A DNA stretch of 15,640 nt from positions 17,394-33,033 of the forward strand of contig DJVZ01000007.1 in NCBI GenBank assembly GCA_002441395.1, given 5' to 3'. Below, in pieces: positions 7,223 through 14,115 of this stretch (the stretch's first letter is position 1; each line of letters starts with the position of its first letter). The DNA is from Spirochaetaceae bacterium UBA6243. GTDB taxonomy: Bacteria > Spirochaetota > Spirochaetia > Treponematales > Rectinemataceae. The notes under the pieces are model-generated. The model had not been told where the DNA came from. It worked only from the letters and a program-made list of their open reading frames with translations, and ran no database searches. A program made the translations under genes and the position numbers.

Positions 7223-8364
7223 GCGCACGGAAAAAACTCTCAACATTTTTCTCGAGATACGCGGTTGTCATCATTTTCGTCATCATCACCTTGATCGCGA
7301 TTCCACCGTCAGGCCTTTCGATCAAGTATATTTTGCAGGAAATCATCACGAGGCTCGGGCGGAACTCCTTCCTCGTGCTGGCGCTCCTCTTGCCGATCTA
7401 CGCGGGCATGGGCCTGAACTTCGGCATGACGCTGGGCGCGATGGCAGGCCAGGTCGGCCTCATCTTCGCGGTGAATTACGGTATTTCGAACTGGCAGGGC
7501 CTTGTGTTCGCGCTGCTGGTGGGCCTGCCGATTTCGGTGCTGCTGGGCTATGTATGCGGCCTCGTCATGAACAGGGCCAAGGGCCGCGAGATGGTCACGG
7601 GCTATATTCTGGCATTCTTTATCAACGGCATTTATCAGTTTTTCGTGATGTACATGCTGGGTTCGGTCATCCCGATGGGCAACAAGTCCATCGTGCTCTC
7701 ACGCGGGTACGGCATCCGCAACACGCTCAACCTCGAATCGGTGCGGCAGTCGCTCGATAACATTGTCATGCTGCGCGTGGGCGGATTCTCGATTCCTCTT
7801 GTGACCTTCATCGTCATCGCGCTTCTGTGCGTGTTTGTGGTGTGGTTCAAGAAGACGAAGCTCGGGCAGGATATGCGGGCCGTGGGACAGGATATGGCGG
7901 TGGCGGAAGCGGCTGGCATTCCGGTCGAGAAGACGCGCATTGTGGCGATCATCATTTCGACGGTGCTGGCGTGTGCGGGGCAGATCATTTTCCTCCAGAA
8001 CATGGGGAACCTCGCGACCTACAATGCGCACGATCAGACTGGATTCTTCGCGGTGGCCGCGATTCTTGTCGGCGGCGCGTCGGTCACGCACGCCAGTATC
8101 GCGAATGTGTTCCTTGGCGTTACGCTGCTGCACGCCATGTTCGTGGTATCGCCGCTTGCCGGACAGAAGCTTTTTGGATCGGCAATGATCGGCGAGTATT
8201 TCCGTCAGTTCATCGGGTACGGTGTCATCGCGATTTCGCTTGTGCTCTACGCGTGGAGAACGAGAAAGGCCGCCGCGGAAGCGCGCCTAAGCTTGCGCGG
8301 CGCCCAGAATGGCCCGGGGAAAGGGAATGGCAAGCCCGCGGTTGGGAACGGAGGGCAGGCATGA
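7219..8364 (+). CDS. ABC transporter permease 2, RbsC/LivH-like (BPD_transp_2)
   Basis: The product is 381 residues and overlaps permease 1 by ATGA, so translation is probably coupled. The order of helices parallels permease 1: YAVVIIFVIITLIAI near the N-terminus, then a coupling loop AVGQDMAVAEAAGIPVEKTRIVAIIIS, then ILVGGASVTHASIANVFLG, which aligns with ILIGGASINKASMVNVLVG of permease 1. The two are thus old paralogues that have become specialised. The C-terminus carries a charged Gly/Asn/Lys-rich tail of about 35 residues (from RKAAAEARLS to GNGGQA) with no counterpart in permease 1. The tail faces the cytoplasm if the usual topology holds. Substrate unknown. Confidence 0.92.
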   Translation: MSARKKLSTFFSRYAVVIIFVIITLIAIPPSGLSIKYILQEIITRLGRNSFLVLALLLPIYAGMGLNFGMTLGAMAGQVGLIFAVNYGISNWQGLVFALLVGLPISVLLGYVCGLVMNRAKGREMVTGYILAFFINGIYQFFVMYMLGSVIPMGNKSIVLSRGYGIRNTLNLESVRQSLDNIVMLRVGGFSIPLVTFIVIALLCVFVVWFKKTKLGQDMRAVGQDMAVAEAAGIPVEKTRIVAIIISTVLACAGQIIFLQNMGNLATYNAHDQTGFFAVAAILVGGASVTHASIANVFLGVTLLHAMFVVSPLAGQKLFGSAMIGEYFRQFIGYGVIAISLVLYAWRTRKAAAEARLSLRGAQNGPGKGNGKPAVGNGGQA

Positions 8365-8879
8365 ACGGTACGGCAAATGCAAAAGGCGCTCCGAATACAA
8401 AGACCCGCCGTCTGCTCATCCGGGGAGCTTTGCTGGTTGTCTATGTTCTGATTATGGTGCTGATGATTTATTCAGGGCGCCGGCACACGATTCTCATCGA
8501 CAACAAGGACGCGGCCGATGGCTCGTACAGCGCCATCAATGGGATGGAAGTCTCGATAGATAAACAGGAATCTTCCGAGTATTATCCGGGAGACCGCGAT
8601 AAGGCCATGGTCCAGGGACAGAAGCATACTATAAAAGTGAACATTTTTGATGACAACAAGACCATCGAAAAATCATTCACCGTCCCCCTCTGGAGCGACG
8701 TGATGATCATTTCGGTGCCAAAGGTGGTCGCCGGCATCGAGCCATGGATCGCGCCGTTTACCATGGCGGAACAGATCCAGGAGGCGCAGGAATCCGCCCC
8801 GCCAGCGGGCGAAACGACGTTCCAGAGTTTGGGCAGTATGATACCCGAGGGAATGGAAGAGGCGCAGCAAAGCCCGTAA
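8361..8879 (+). CDS. Small single-pass membrane protein, probable fifth transporter subunit
   Basis: The product is 172 residues. The start ATG 8361-8363 overlaps the stop of permease 2 (ATGA), with GGAGGG at 8350-8355 as ribosome binding site. A basic cytoplasmic segment (KTKTRR-like, about 10-18) precedes one membrane helix (IRGALLVVYVLIMVLMIYSG, about 20-39). About 130 residues follow, predicted to lie in the periplasm, with beta-like patterns such as HTILIDNKDAADGSYSAI, KHTIKVNIFDDN and KSFTVPLWSDVMIISVPKV. The last 45 residues are rich in Glu, Gln and Pro and look disordered. From memory this resembles a family named DUF6672 that travels with DUF3798 transporters, but I could not check this. 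No known ABC import subunit has this shape. It could dock the binding protein or act as a chaperone for the permeases; both are inference. Confidence 0.8.
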   Translation: MNGTANAKGAPNTKTRRLLIRGALLVVYVLIMVLMIYSGRRHTILIDNKDAADGSYSAINGMEVSIDKQESSEYYPGDRDKAMVQGQKHTIKVNIFDDNKTIEKSFTVPLWSDVMIISVPKVVAGIEPWIAPFTMAEQIQEAQESAPPAGETTFQSLGSMIPEGMEEAQQSP

Positions 8880-8943
8880 TTGCCCAACTCAGCGGGGTGT
8901 GTGGATGTGCCCCGGCGACTCACTGAGAAAATTGACACACAAT

Positions 8944-8975
8944 AAAAAACGCCCCGGATAACCGGAGCGTTTTTT
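8944..8975. terminator. Bidirectional terminator between converging genes
   Basis: An A run (8944-8949), CGCCCCGG (8950-8957), loop ATAA, CCGGAGCG (8962-8969) and a T run (8970-8975) form a hairpin with one C-A mismatch. With A on the left and T on the right it can act in both directions. It would end the transporter operon on the plus strand and the metallophosphoesterase transcript on the minus strand. Confidence 0.85.
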
Positions 8976-9026
8976 ATTGGTTCTTACTAGAAAAGGCGTC
9001 GAACGGCGTAGCATTTTCTTGATATA

Positions 9027-10208
9027 TCAGTATACAGGCCTTGGTTCAAGCGCGACGGTGATCGCATCGTCCCATGTGACACCCCGGCTTGAGTTAGAAG
9101 GATCGGCATTCCAGAGGCAATTTCTTACTGTCATGAGCCTGCGCGCGGAATCGATGGTCACGAGGTAGAAGGAGAGCTTTGTCTCATCGTTGGCGGAAAC
9201 CGTGCCCTTCATCGGAGAATCGACGCCGAAGACGTGGAGGACGATTGTGTTATCGACTCCTGTCCACTCGGAATAGTGCCTCCAGTGGTCGTTGCCGTGG
9301 AAGTATACCGAAATATTTCTGTGCCTGGCCAGGAACTTTTCCAAGGCCATCTGCTCGTCCGTGGTGGGATCGTTTACGCTCTTGCCCGAGAACTGTTCGG
9401 AAAGAATGTTCTCGAATTTATCTTTGGCGTTGATGTCGTGGGACCCGTTGGGATTGATGAAGTGCTTGGCTTCGACATTGGGTTCGTCGTGCGTAAAGAG
9501 AATGACGGGCGTCGTCTCGGGGACGGAGGACAGGTCTTTTTCTATCCACGCTCTTTCCCCGGCGTCGGGCCACATGGTGATGAAGACGAAGTGAACGCCG
9601 TCAAAATCTTTTGAGAAGTGGACCCTGTCTGCCGAAAGGTTGTAGGTATCTTTTGTCAGCGGAGCGGGGGGAAACATCATCATGTTGTAGATGTTGGCCA
9701 TGACGGTGGCGTCGGTGGCGGGGTACATGGGCTTGTAGAAGCCTATGGCGTCGGTGACGTCGTGATTCCCGGGGATTATATAGATTGGGCTGGTCGCTCC
9801 TTTATCGTTCTTCAGGGAAATTCCATCGATGTAGTCTTTCTTGAACTGGTTCCAGGATACGGCCGAACACTGAATGGCCTTCTCCTGGGTTCCCTCCTGC
9901 CTGTTTCCGATATCTCCGCCGATCGCGATAAAATCGATGGGGCCTACTTTCTGGCCTTCGCTGACTCCCCCGTCTTCGGCGAAGGTCAAATCGGAAATGC
10001 CGTTCATAGCAGAAACGAGCGCGGCGTTGACGGCGGCGGCGTCGACATTTTGCCCGGACCGGAATGTTTTTCTTGTGATACCGTAGTGTTCGTCGGACGT
10101 GAACACGAACTGGACAGTCTGAGCCCAGAGCGCTGCGGCGGCGAAGAGCGCCAGCGCGCAGACGGCAAAGACCCTGCGCAGGCCGCCCCGCGACAAAACA
10201 TGATTCAT
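9027..10208 (-). CDS. Secreted calcineurin-like metallophosphoesterase
   Basis: The product is 393 residues from ATG 10206-10208, chosen because AGGAGG lies six bases upstream and the protein then starts with a signal peptide (basic MNHVLSRGGLRR, hydrophobic core, AALWAQ, cleavage near residue 29). The metal-ligand order of calcineurin-like phosphoesterases is complete: SDEH (Asp39, His41), GGDIGN (Asp99), GNHD (Asn148, His149), FTHDEP (His240) and HGNDH (His304, His308). The enzyme should hydrolyse phosphomonoesters or diesters in the periplasm or outside the cell with a dinuclear metal centre. The substrate is unknown, and purple acid phosphatase-like or cyclic-nucleotide phosphodiesterase roles are both possible. 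An 11-bp inverted repeat encloses the ribosome binding site and start codon. The gene may be transcribed apart from the sulfur enzyme upstream, because a strong hairpin lies between them. Confidence 0.9.
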   Translation of the reverse strand: MNHVLSRGGLRRVFAVCALALFAAAALWAQTVQFVFTSDEHYGITRKTFRSGQNVDAAAVNAALVSAMNGISDLTFAEDGGVSEGQKVGPIDFIAIGGDIGNRQEGTQEKAIQCSAVSWNQFKKDYIDGISLKNDKGATSPIYIIPGNHDVTDAIGFYKPMYPATDATVMANIYNMMMFPPAPLTKDTYNLSADRVHFSKDFDGVHFVFITMWPDAGERAWIEKDLSSVPETTPVILFTHDEPNVEAKHFINPNGSHDINAKDKFENILSEQFSGKSVNDPTTDEQMALEKFLARHRNISVYFHGNDHWRHYSEWTGVDNTIVLHVFGVDSPMKGTVSANDETKLSFYLVTIDSARRLMTVRNCLWNADPSNSSRGVTWDDAITVALEPRPVY

Positions 10209-10259
10209 CCTATGCCTCCTCGGTAGTTTGAGAATCAAGCACTTATACGATGAATCATG
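10199..10259 (-). promoter_or_regulatory. Perfect 11-bp inverted repeat around the phosphoesterase start
   Basis: CATGATTCATC (10199-10209) and its exact complement GATGAATCATG (10249-10259) are 39 bases apart. On the minus-strand transcript the 3' arm contains the start codon and the loop contains the AGGAGG ribosome binding site. If transcription starts upstream of 10259, the stem would hide the AUG. If it starts inside, the repeat could be a DNA operator. A weak -10-like TATAAG (10247-10242) leaves both open. Confidence 0.5.
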
Positions 10260-10346
10260 CGGAAAATCCGTGAATCCACGGTCAATAATCTATTAATTTT
10301 CGTGGACGAAAGTGCGGCGACTAAGCTTGGCGCAATAGCGGCACAA

Positions 10347-10376
10347 GAAAGTGCCCCGGGTGGCCGGGGCGCTTTC
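10347..10376 (-). terminator. Strong hairpin after the sulfur-relay enzyme gene
   Basis: GAAAGTGCCCCGG (10347-10359), a four-base loop, and CCGGGGCGCTTTC (10364-10376) form a 13-pair stem with one G-T pair. It starts three bases after the stop codon of the minus-strand gene. The U-rich part in the minus direction (CTTTCTTGTG) is short, so termination may be incomplete and some read-through into the phosphoesterase gene is possible. Confidence 0.65.
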
Positions 10377-10378
10377 CC

Positions 10379-12928
10379 TTAGATGAAGAGGTTGACCCCC
10401 GCACTGCTCGCGGCTTCCATATAGGTCGCGACGCCGCCGATTTCGACGCCGTCGAGCAGCTCTTCGCGCTTGACGCCCATGATGTCCATTGACATCTGGC
10501 ACGCGATGAGGTGGACGCCGGCTTGGCGGGCCTGCGCCATCATGGTTTCGAGCGCGTCGACCCGCTTGGCCTTCATGCGCGACTTCATCATCTTCGGTCC
10601 GATTCCACCGAAATTCATGTGGGAGAGGGACAGGCCGCCCGCGTGCTTGGGAAGCATCATGCCGAACATCTTGCCCATGAAGTCTTTGGCCACGCGCGGC
10701 GCGTCGGGCTTGCGGATGACCGAGAGGCCCCAGAAGGTGAAGAACATGGTGACGTCCTTGCCGGCGGAGGCCGCTCCGTTCGCGAGCACGAAGCTCGCCA
10801 GGGCCCGGTCGAAGTCGTTCGAGAACACGATGATTGTCGCGCCCTTGGGTGTCATCTGGATAAAGGGCGCGCCGCCCGCGGCGGCCGCCGCCTGCGCCGC
10901 GGCCAGTGCGCTCTGCTTGACGGTCTTTTCGATCATCGCCGTGTACTTACCGTTCGATTCTTCCATCGAGATGAGCAGGTTGCCCGTCACCTTGCACCAT
11001 GCGCCCGCGTCGCGGACAAAGCCTGGATCGGTCGCGCTTATGACCACGCGGCCGCCTTCCGGCAATTTGTCGATTTCGGTCTTGAGCCGCATGATGGGGC
11101 CGGGGCACTGCAGACCGCACGCGTCGACCTGGACGATAGTCTGGCGCTTCGCGGCGAGCGATTCGGGCATGCCGGAGCCTTCCGCAAAGGTCGTGTGCAG
11201 AAGTTCCTGGGCGCCTTTGGCCTGGCTGGACTGGAGACCCGCAAGACCCTGTTTGTAGATACCCTTGTGCGATTGCGGCTCGGTCGCGATCTCCCATGTC
11301 TTGTAGCCGCCTGAAAGGTTATAAATCGCCGTCCATCCGTTTTGCCTGAGGATTCGCTCCGCGAGGTAGCCGCGGAGGCCGACGCCGCAGTACACCAGCA
11401 CTTCCCGGTCGCGCGGAATTTCGCCGAGCCTCTGGCGCAGCACGTCGAGGGGAATGTCCACCGCGCCGGGAATGACTCCGAGGGAGAACTCTTCCGGGGT
11501 GCGCACGTCGAGTACAAAACCGCCCCGTTCCTGGAATGCTTTCACTTCATGCCACTGCAACTGGTGGCTCAAGCCCGCGAGCACATTTTCAGCCACCATT
11601 CCGGCGATATTGACGGGGTCCTTGGCGCTGGAGAAGGGGGGCGCGTAGGCGTGCTCGATTTCGCCGAGCTCTGTCACCTTTGCTTTACGGCGTATGTAAT
11701 CGGCGATCAGGTCGATTCGCTTGTCGACGCCATCGTAGCCGACGACCTGCGCGCCGAGAAGCGTTCCGTCGGGCGTGAAAATGGTCTTGATGGTGAGGGG
11801 CTGCGCGCCAGGGTAATACCCCGCGTGGCTCGAACCATGGGTGATGACCGATATGCAGGGAATGTTGTTCTTCTTGAGGAGTTTTTCGGCCACGCCCGCG
11901 GCGGCGGCGGTGATGTCGAAAACCTTGGCGATCGAGGTGCCGATGGCTCCGTGCCACTTCCGGGTTCCAGGCCCTTTAACGATGTTGTCCGCGACGATGC
12001 GCGCCTGTTTGTTCGCGGGTCCCGCGAGCGGCACGGGCATCGCCATACCGAGGATGGGGTGCGGGAAGGCGATGGCATCGCCCAAGGCGTAGATCGAGGG
12101 GTCGCTTGTCTGCAAGTTTTCGTTGACGAGAATCGCGCCGTTCGGGCTGGTATCGAGCCCGGCGGCTTTGGCGATGCCTGTTTCGGGGCGGACTCCGATC
12201 GAGAGCATGATCATGTCGGCATCGAGGCGCGTCCCGTCGGCCAGAATCGCGACGACCCGGGAACCTGCCTGCTCGAATTTCGAGACGGCCGAACTGAGGT
12301 AGAGTTCGACGTTTTTCTGTTTCAGGTGCTGATGCACCAGAGCCGCCATTTCAAAATCGATGGGGTTCATCACCTGATCGAGCGCTTCGACGATGGTGAC
12401 GAATGAGCCGCGCGCATGCAGATTCTCGGCCATTTCGAGGCCGATGAACCCGCCACCCACGACAATGGTCCGCTCGGGGCGCTTTGTGTCGAGGTATTCC
12501 TTTATGTGATCGATGTCGCTCACTGAGCGCAGGGTGAAAATGCGCGGATCTTCGATGCCGGGAATGGGCGGTTTGATGGGATCTGCGCCTGGTGAAAGCA
12601 CGAGTGCGTCATACGTAAGCGAATATTCGCGACCGCTGTCCAGTTCGCGCGCCTGAATTTTCTTTGCTTCGCGATCTATGGCGATCACTTCGGAGCGAAC
12701 GCGCACATCGACGTTGAGCCATGCCTTGAATTTTTCGGGCGTCATGACAAAGAGCCGCTCGCGCTCTTTTATGATTTCGCCCGCGTAATAGGGCAGGCCA
12801 CAGTTGGCATAGCTTATGTGCGGACCGCGCTCAAACAGAATAATCTCCGCGTGCTCATCGAGCCTGCGAAGTCTGGCGGCGGTCGAAGCTCCGCCTGCGA
12901 CACCGCCGACGATAATGTATCGTGCCAT
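10379..12928 (-). CDS. CoA-disulfide-reductase/rhodanese/TusA/DsrE four-domain sulfur enzyme
   Basis: The product is 849 residues with four fused domains. Residues 1-445 are a flavoprotein of the CoA disulfide reductase/NADH oxidase class: FAD motif VGGVAGGAST (7-16), redox Cys43 in SYANCGLPYY, NAD(P) motif VVGGGFIGLEMAE (156-168), FAD-contact ALGDA (281-285) and dimerisation segment with HAYAPPFSSAKDPVN (427-441). Residues about 457-548 are a rhodanese domain with Cys514 in VYCGVGLRG. Residues about 598-668 are a TusA/SirA domain with CGLQCPGP (Cys604, Cys608). Residues about 690-849 are a DsrE-type domain with Cys810. The chain suggests stepwise handling of persulfide sulfur with reduction by NAD(P)H at the flavin, in the cytoplasm. 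Related fusions are known in anaerobes. The start ATG has AGGAG seven bases upstream. No partner gene shares its operon, and an AT-rich palindrome cluster lies over its promoter. Confidence 0.93.
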   Translation of the reverse strand: MARYIIVGGVAGGASTAARLRRLDEHAEIILFERGPHISYANCGLPYYAGEIIKERERLFVMTPEKFKAWLNVDVRVRSEVIAIDREAKKIQARELDSGREYSLTYDALVLSPGADPIKPPIPGIEDPRIFTLRSVSDIDHIKEYLDTKRPERTIVVGGGFIGLEMAENLHARGSFVTIVEALDQVMNPIDFEMAALVHQHLKQKNVELYLSSAVSKFEQAGSRVVAILADGTRLDADMIMLSIGVRPETGIAKAAGLDTSPNGAILVNENLQTSDPSIYALGDAIAFPHPILGMAMPVPLAGPANKQARIVADNIVKGPGTRKWHGAIGTSIAKVFDITAAAAGVAEKLLKKNNIPCISVITHGSSHAGYYPGAQPLTIKTIFTPDGTLLGAQVVGYDGVDKRIDLIADYIRRKAKVTELGEIEHAYAPPFSSAKDPVNIAGMVAENVLAGLSHQLQWHEVKAFQERGGFVLDVRTPEEFSLGVIPGAVDIPLDVLRQRLGEIPRDREVLVYCGVGLRGYLAERILRQNGWTAIYNLSGGYKTWEIATEPQSHKGIYKQGLAGLQSSQAKGAQELLHTTFAEGSGMPESLAAKRQTIVQVDACGLQCPGPIMRLKTEIDKLPEGGRVVISATDPGFVRDAGAWCKVTGNLLISMEESNGKYTAMIEKTVKQSALAAAQAAAAAGGAPFIQMTPKGATIIVFSNDFDRALASFVLANGAASAGKDVTMFFTFWGLSVIRKPDAPRVAKDFMGKMFGMMLPKHAGGLSLSHMNFGGIGPKMMKSRMKAKRVDALETMMAQARQAGVHLIACQMSMDIMGVKREELLDGVEIGGVATYMEAASSAGVNLFI

Positions 12929-12941
12929 TCAAATGCTCCTC

Positions 12942-12998
12942 TATAAATCAGTTCGATTTATATAGATATATTTATATAAAGATAAATCAATAAATCAA
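12942..12998 (-). promoter_or_regulatory. Promoter with overlapping AT-rich operator dyads for the sulfur enzyme
   Basis: On the minus strand TTGATT (12998-12993) and TATAAA (12976-12971) are 16 bases apart, giving a predicted start near 12964. A 24-base palindrome at 12957-12980 (arms TTTATATA/TATATAAA) with one mismatched pair covers the -10 region. A second dyad, TATAAATC (12942-12949), a 5-base spacer and GATTTATA (12955-12962), lies just downstream. The heptamer ATAAATC also occurs at 12982-12988 and 12990-12996. This is the layout of a repressor operator. The regulator is not in the window. A sulfide- or redox-sensing repressor, for example of the ArsR family, is only a guess. Confidence 0.6.
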
Positions 12999-13118
12999 GA
13001 AATGCAAGAGGGAGACGTGAAGAGCGAAGCGCGGATCGGGCCACGAAGAGCAGGTCTCTGTATTCGCAACCAGCTGCCCGATGTTCTATCAGGTATTCTC
13101 TCGGAACCCACGCTCGAT

Positions 13119-13147
13119 TTGAAGAAGTCTCCTCTTTTTCATATATT
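13119..13147 (+). promoter_or_regulatory. Candidate promoter of gpmA
   Basis: TTGAAG (13119-13124) and TATATT (13142-13147) are separated by 17 bases. The predicted leader is about 80 bases. It ends in AAGGAGA, seven bases before the ATG. Confidence 0.5.
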
Positions 13148-13235
13148 TAAGAAAGTTAATCAGCGCACAGAAGTGTGTTGCGGGCGGTGTGTGCTTTTGC
13201 GTCGCGGCCGCAGCGCGTGGAAGGAGATTTTGTAA

Positions 13236-13982
13236 ATGTATACACTGGTGCTTGTAAGACACGGCGAGAGCGAATGGAACAAGGAGAATCGGTTCACCGG
13301 CTGGACCGATGTGGATCTGACGGCAAAAGGCGTCGAAGAAGCCATTTCGAGCGGCGCGGCGCTGAAGAAGGGTGGGTTTGCATTTGACATTGCCTATACT
13401 TCGGTGCTGAAGCGCGCGGTCCGCACGCTCAATTTCGTCCTGGATGAATTGGACATGCAGTGGATTCCCGTGCACAAGGACTGGCGACTCAACGAGCGGC
13501 ACTACGGCGCGCTGCAGGGGTTGAATAAGGCCGAGACGGCGCGGAAGTTCGGCGAGGAGCAGGTGCACATCTGGCGGAGAAGCTTCGACATACGGCCCCC
13601 CGAACTCACGCCGGACGACCCCCGTTTCCCCGGCAAAGACAGGCGGTACGCGGGGCTCGCGCCATTCGAGCTTCCGCTGGCAGAGAGCCTCAAAGATACG
13701 ATTGCGAGATTCATGCCCCTCTGGCACGATGTCATCGCCCCCGACGTGAAAGACGGGAAACGCGTCATTATCGCCGCGCACGGAAATTCCCTGCGGGCGC
13801 TCGTGAAATATCTCGATTCCATGGATGATGAAGCGATTGTCGATCTCAATATTCCGACGGGCATCCCTCTCATCTATGAGCTCGACGAGGCGCTCAAGCC
13901 TGTCCGGCACTATTATCTGGCCGATGAAAATGCCGTCAAAGCGGCCGCGGAAGCCGTCGCAAATCAGGGCAAAGCAAAGTAA
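13236..13982 (+). CDS. gpmA: 2,3-bisphosphoglycerate-dependent phosphoglycerate mutase
   Basis: The enzyme interconverts 3- and 2-phosphoglycerate in glycolysis and gluconeogenesis in the cytoplasm through a phosphohistidine intermediate. The product is 248 residues, the standard length of the dPGM family. LVLVRHGESEWNKENRFTGW at the N-terminus holds the phosphorylated His9, LNERHYGALQG holds Glu87, and IIAAHGNSLRAL holds the second catalytic His182. RFTGWTDVDLT is typical of true mutases, as opposed to general phosphatases of the superfamily. AAGGAGA lies seven bases before the ATG. The gene appears to be transcribed alone: a promoter precedes it and a stable hairpin follows. Its neighbours are not glycolytic. 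The C-terminus ends in a short Lys/Ala-rich tail, as in many homologues. Confidence 0.97.
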   Translation: MYTLVLVRHGESEWNKENRFTGWTDVDLTAKGVEEAISSGAALKKGGFAFDIAYTSVLKRAVRTLNFVLDELDMQWIPVHKDWRLNERHYGALQGLNKAETARKFGEEQVHIWRRSFDIRPPELTPDDPRFPGKDRRYAGLAPFELPLAESLKDTIARFMPLWHDVIAPDVKDGKRVIIAAHGNSLRALVKYLDSMDDEAIVDLNIPTGIPLIYELDEALKPVRHYYLADENAVKAAAEAVANQGKAK

Positions 13983-13986
13983 GATA

Positions 13987-14020
13987 GAGCCGGAACGGAC
14001 GCTTCGCGCCGTTCCGGCTC
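13987..14020 (+). terminator. Stable GC-rich hairpin after gpmA
   Basis: GAGCCGGAACGG (13987-13998) and its exact complement (14009-14020) form a 12-bp stem with a 10-base loop, four bases after the gpmA stop. No T run follows (ACTGTGG), so it is not a classic intrinsic terminator. It may protect the mRNA 3' end or act with Rho. Confidence 0.5.
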
Positions 14021-14021
14021 A

Positions 14022-14089
14022 CTGTGGATGAAGCTGACTCAGTGGAGAATGACCTGCGGCATTATCTCCACTTCGCACCTTATCCACAG
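14022..14089. promoter_or_regulatory. Nested inverted repeats with DnaA-box-like ends before pgsB
   Basis: The outer arms are CTGTGGAT (14022-14029) and ATCCACAG (14082-14089). The inner arms are AGTGGAGA (14041-14048) and TCTCCACT (14065-14072). Both pairs are exact. The right outer arm lies in TTATCCACA (14080-14088), which equals the classical DnaA box. The left arm holds an inverted 8-of-9 match (14023-14031). No replication gene or AT-rich unwinding region is nearby, so this is not an origin. It may be a regulatory element in the pgsB leader. Confidence 0.35.
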
Positions 14090-14115
14090 CAGAATTCATC
14101 GGAGATTTTGAACAC

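Larger units (their letters stand above)
12929..13235. other. Divergent intergenic region between the sulfur enzyme and gpmA
   Basis: This gap of 307 bases holds the AT-rich operator region (12942-12998) on the left, a plus-strand promoter (13119-13147) on the right, and the gpmA ribosome binding site. A 77-codon open frame at 13002-13235 has no ribosome binding site, no recognisable protein pattern and runs through the promoter, so I do not call it a gene. I see no RNA gene or repeat in 13000-13118. Confidence 0.6.

Noticed and set aside
10280..10285. TTGACC as a -35 for the phosphoesterase gene
   Set aside because: The position 17 bases downstream reads CCGCAT on the minus strand, which is not a credible -10.
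11342..12406. Plus-strand 354-codon open frame opposite the sulfur enzyme
   Set aside because: It is a mirror frame of a strongly supported gene, rich in Arg/Gly/Asp, with no ribosome binding site or recognisable motif. The same applies to 10470-11314.
13002..13235. 77-codon open frame between the operator region and gpmA
   Set aside because: It has no ribosome binding site, no family resemblance, and it contains the predicted gpmA promoter and leader.
13089..13910. Minus-strand 273-codon open frame opposite gpmA
   Set aside because: gpmA has full catalytic motifs and correct length. The antisense frame has none.
14080..14088. Replication origin suggested by the DnaA box
   Set aside because: There is only one perfect box, no dnaA, dnaN or gyr genes, and no AT-rich unwinding stretch.
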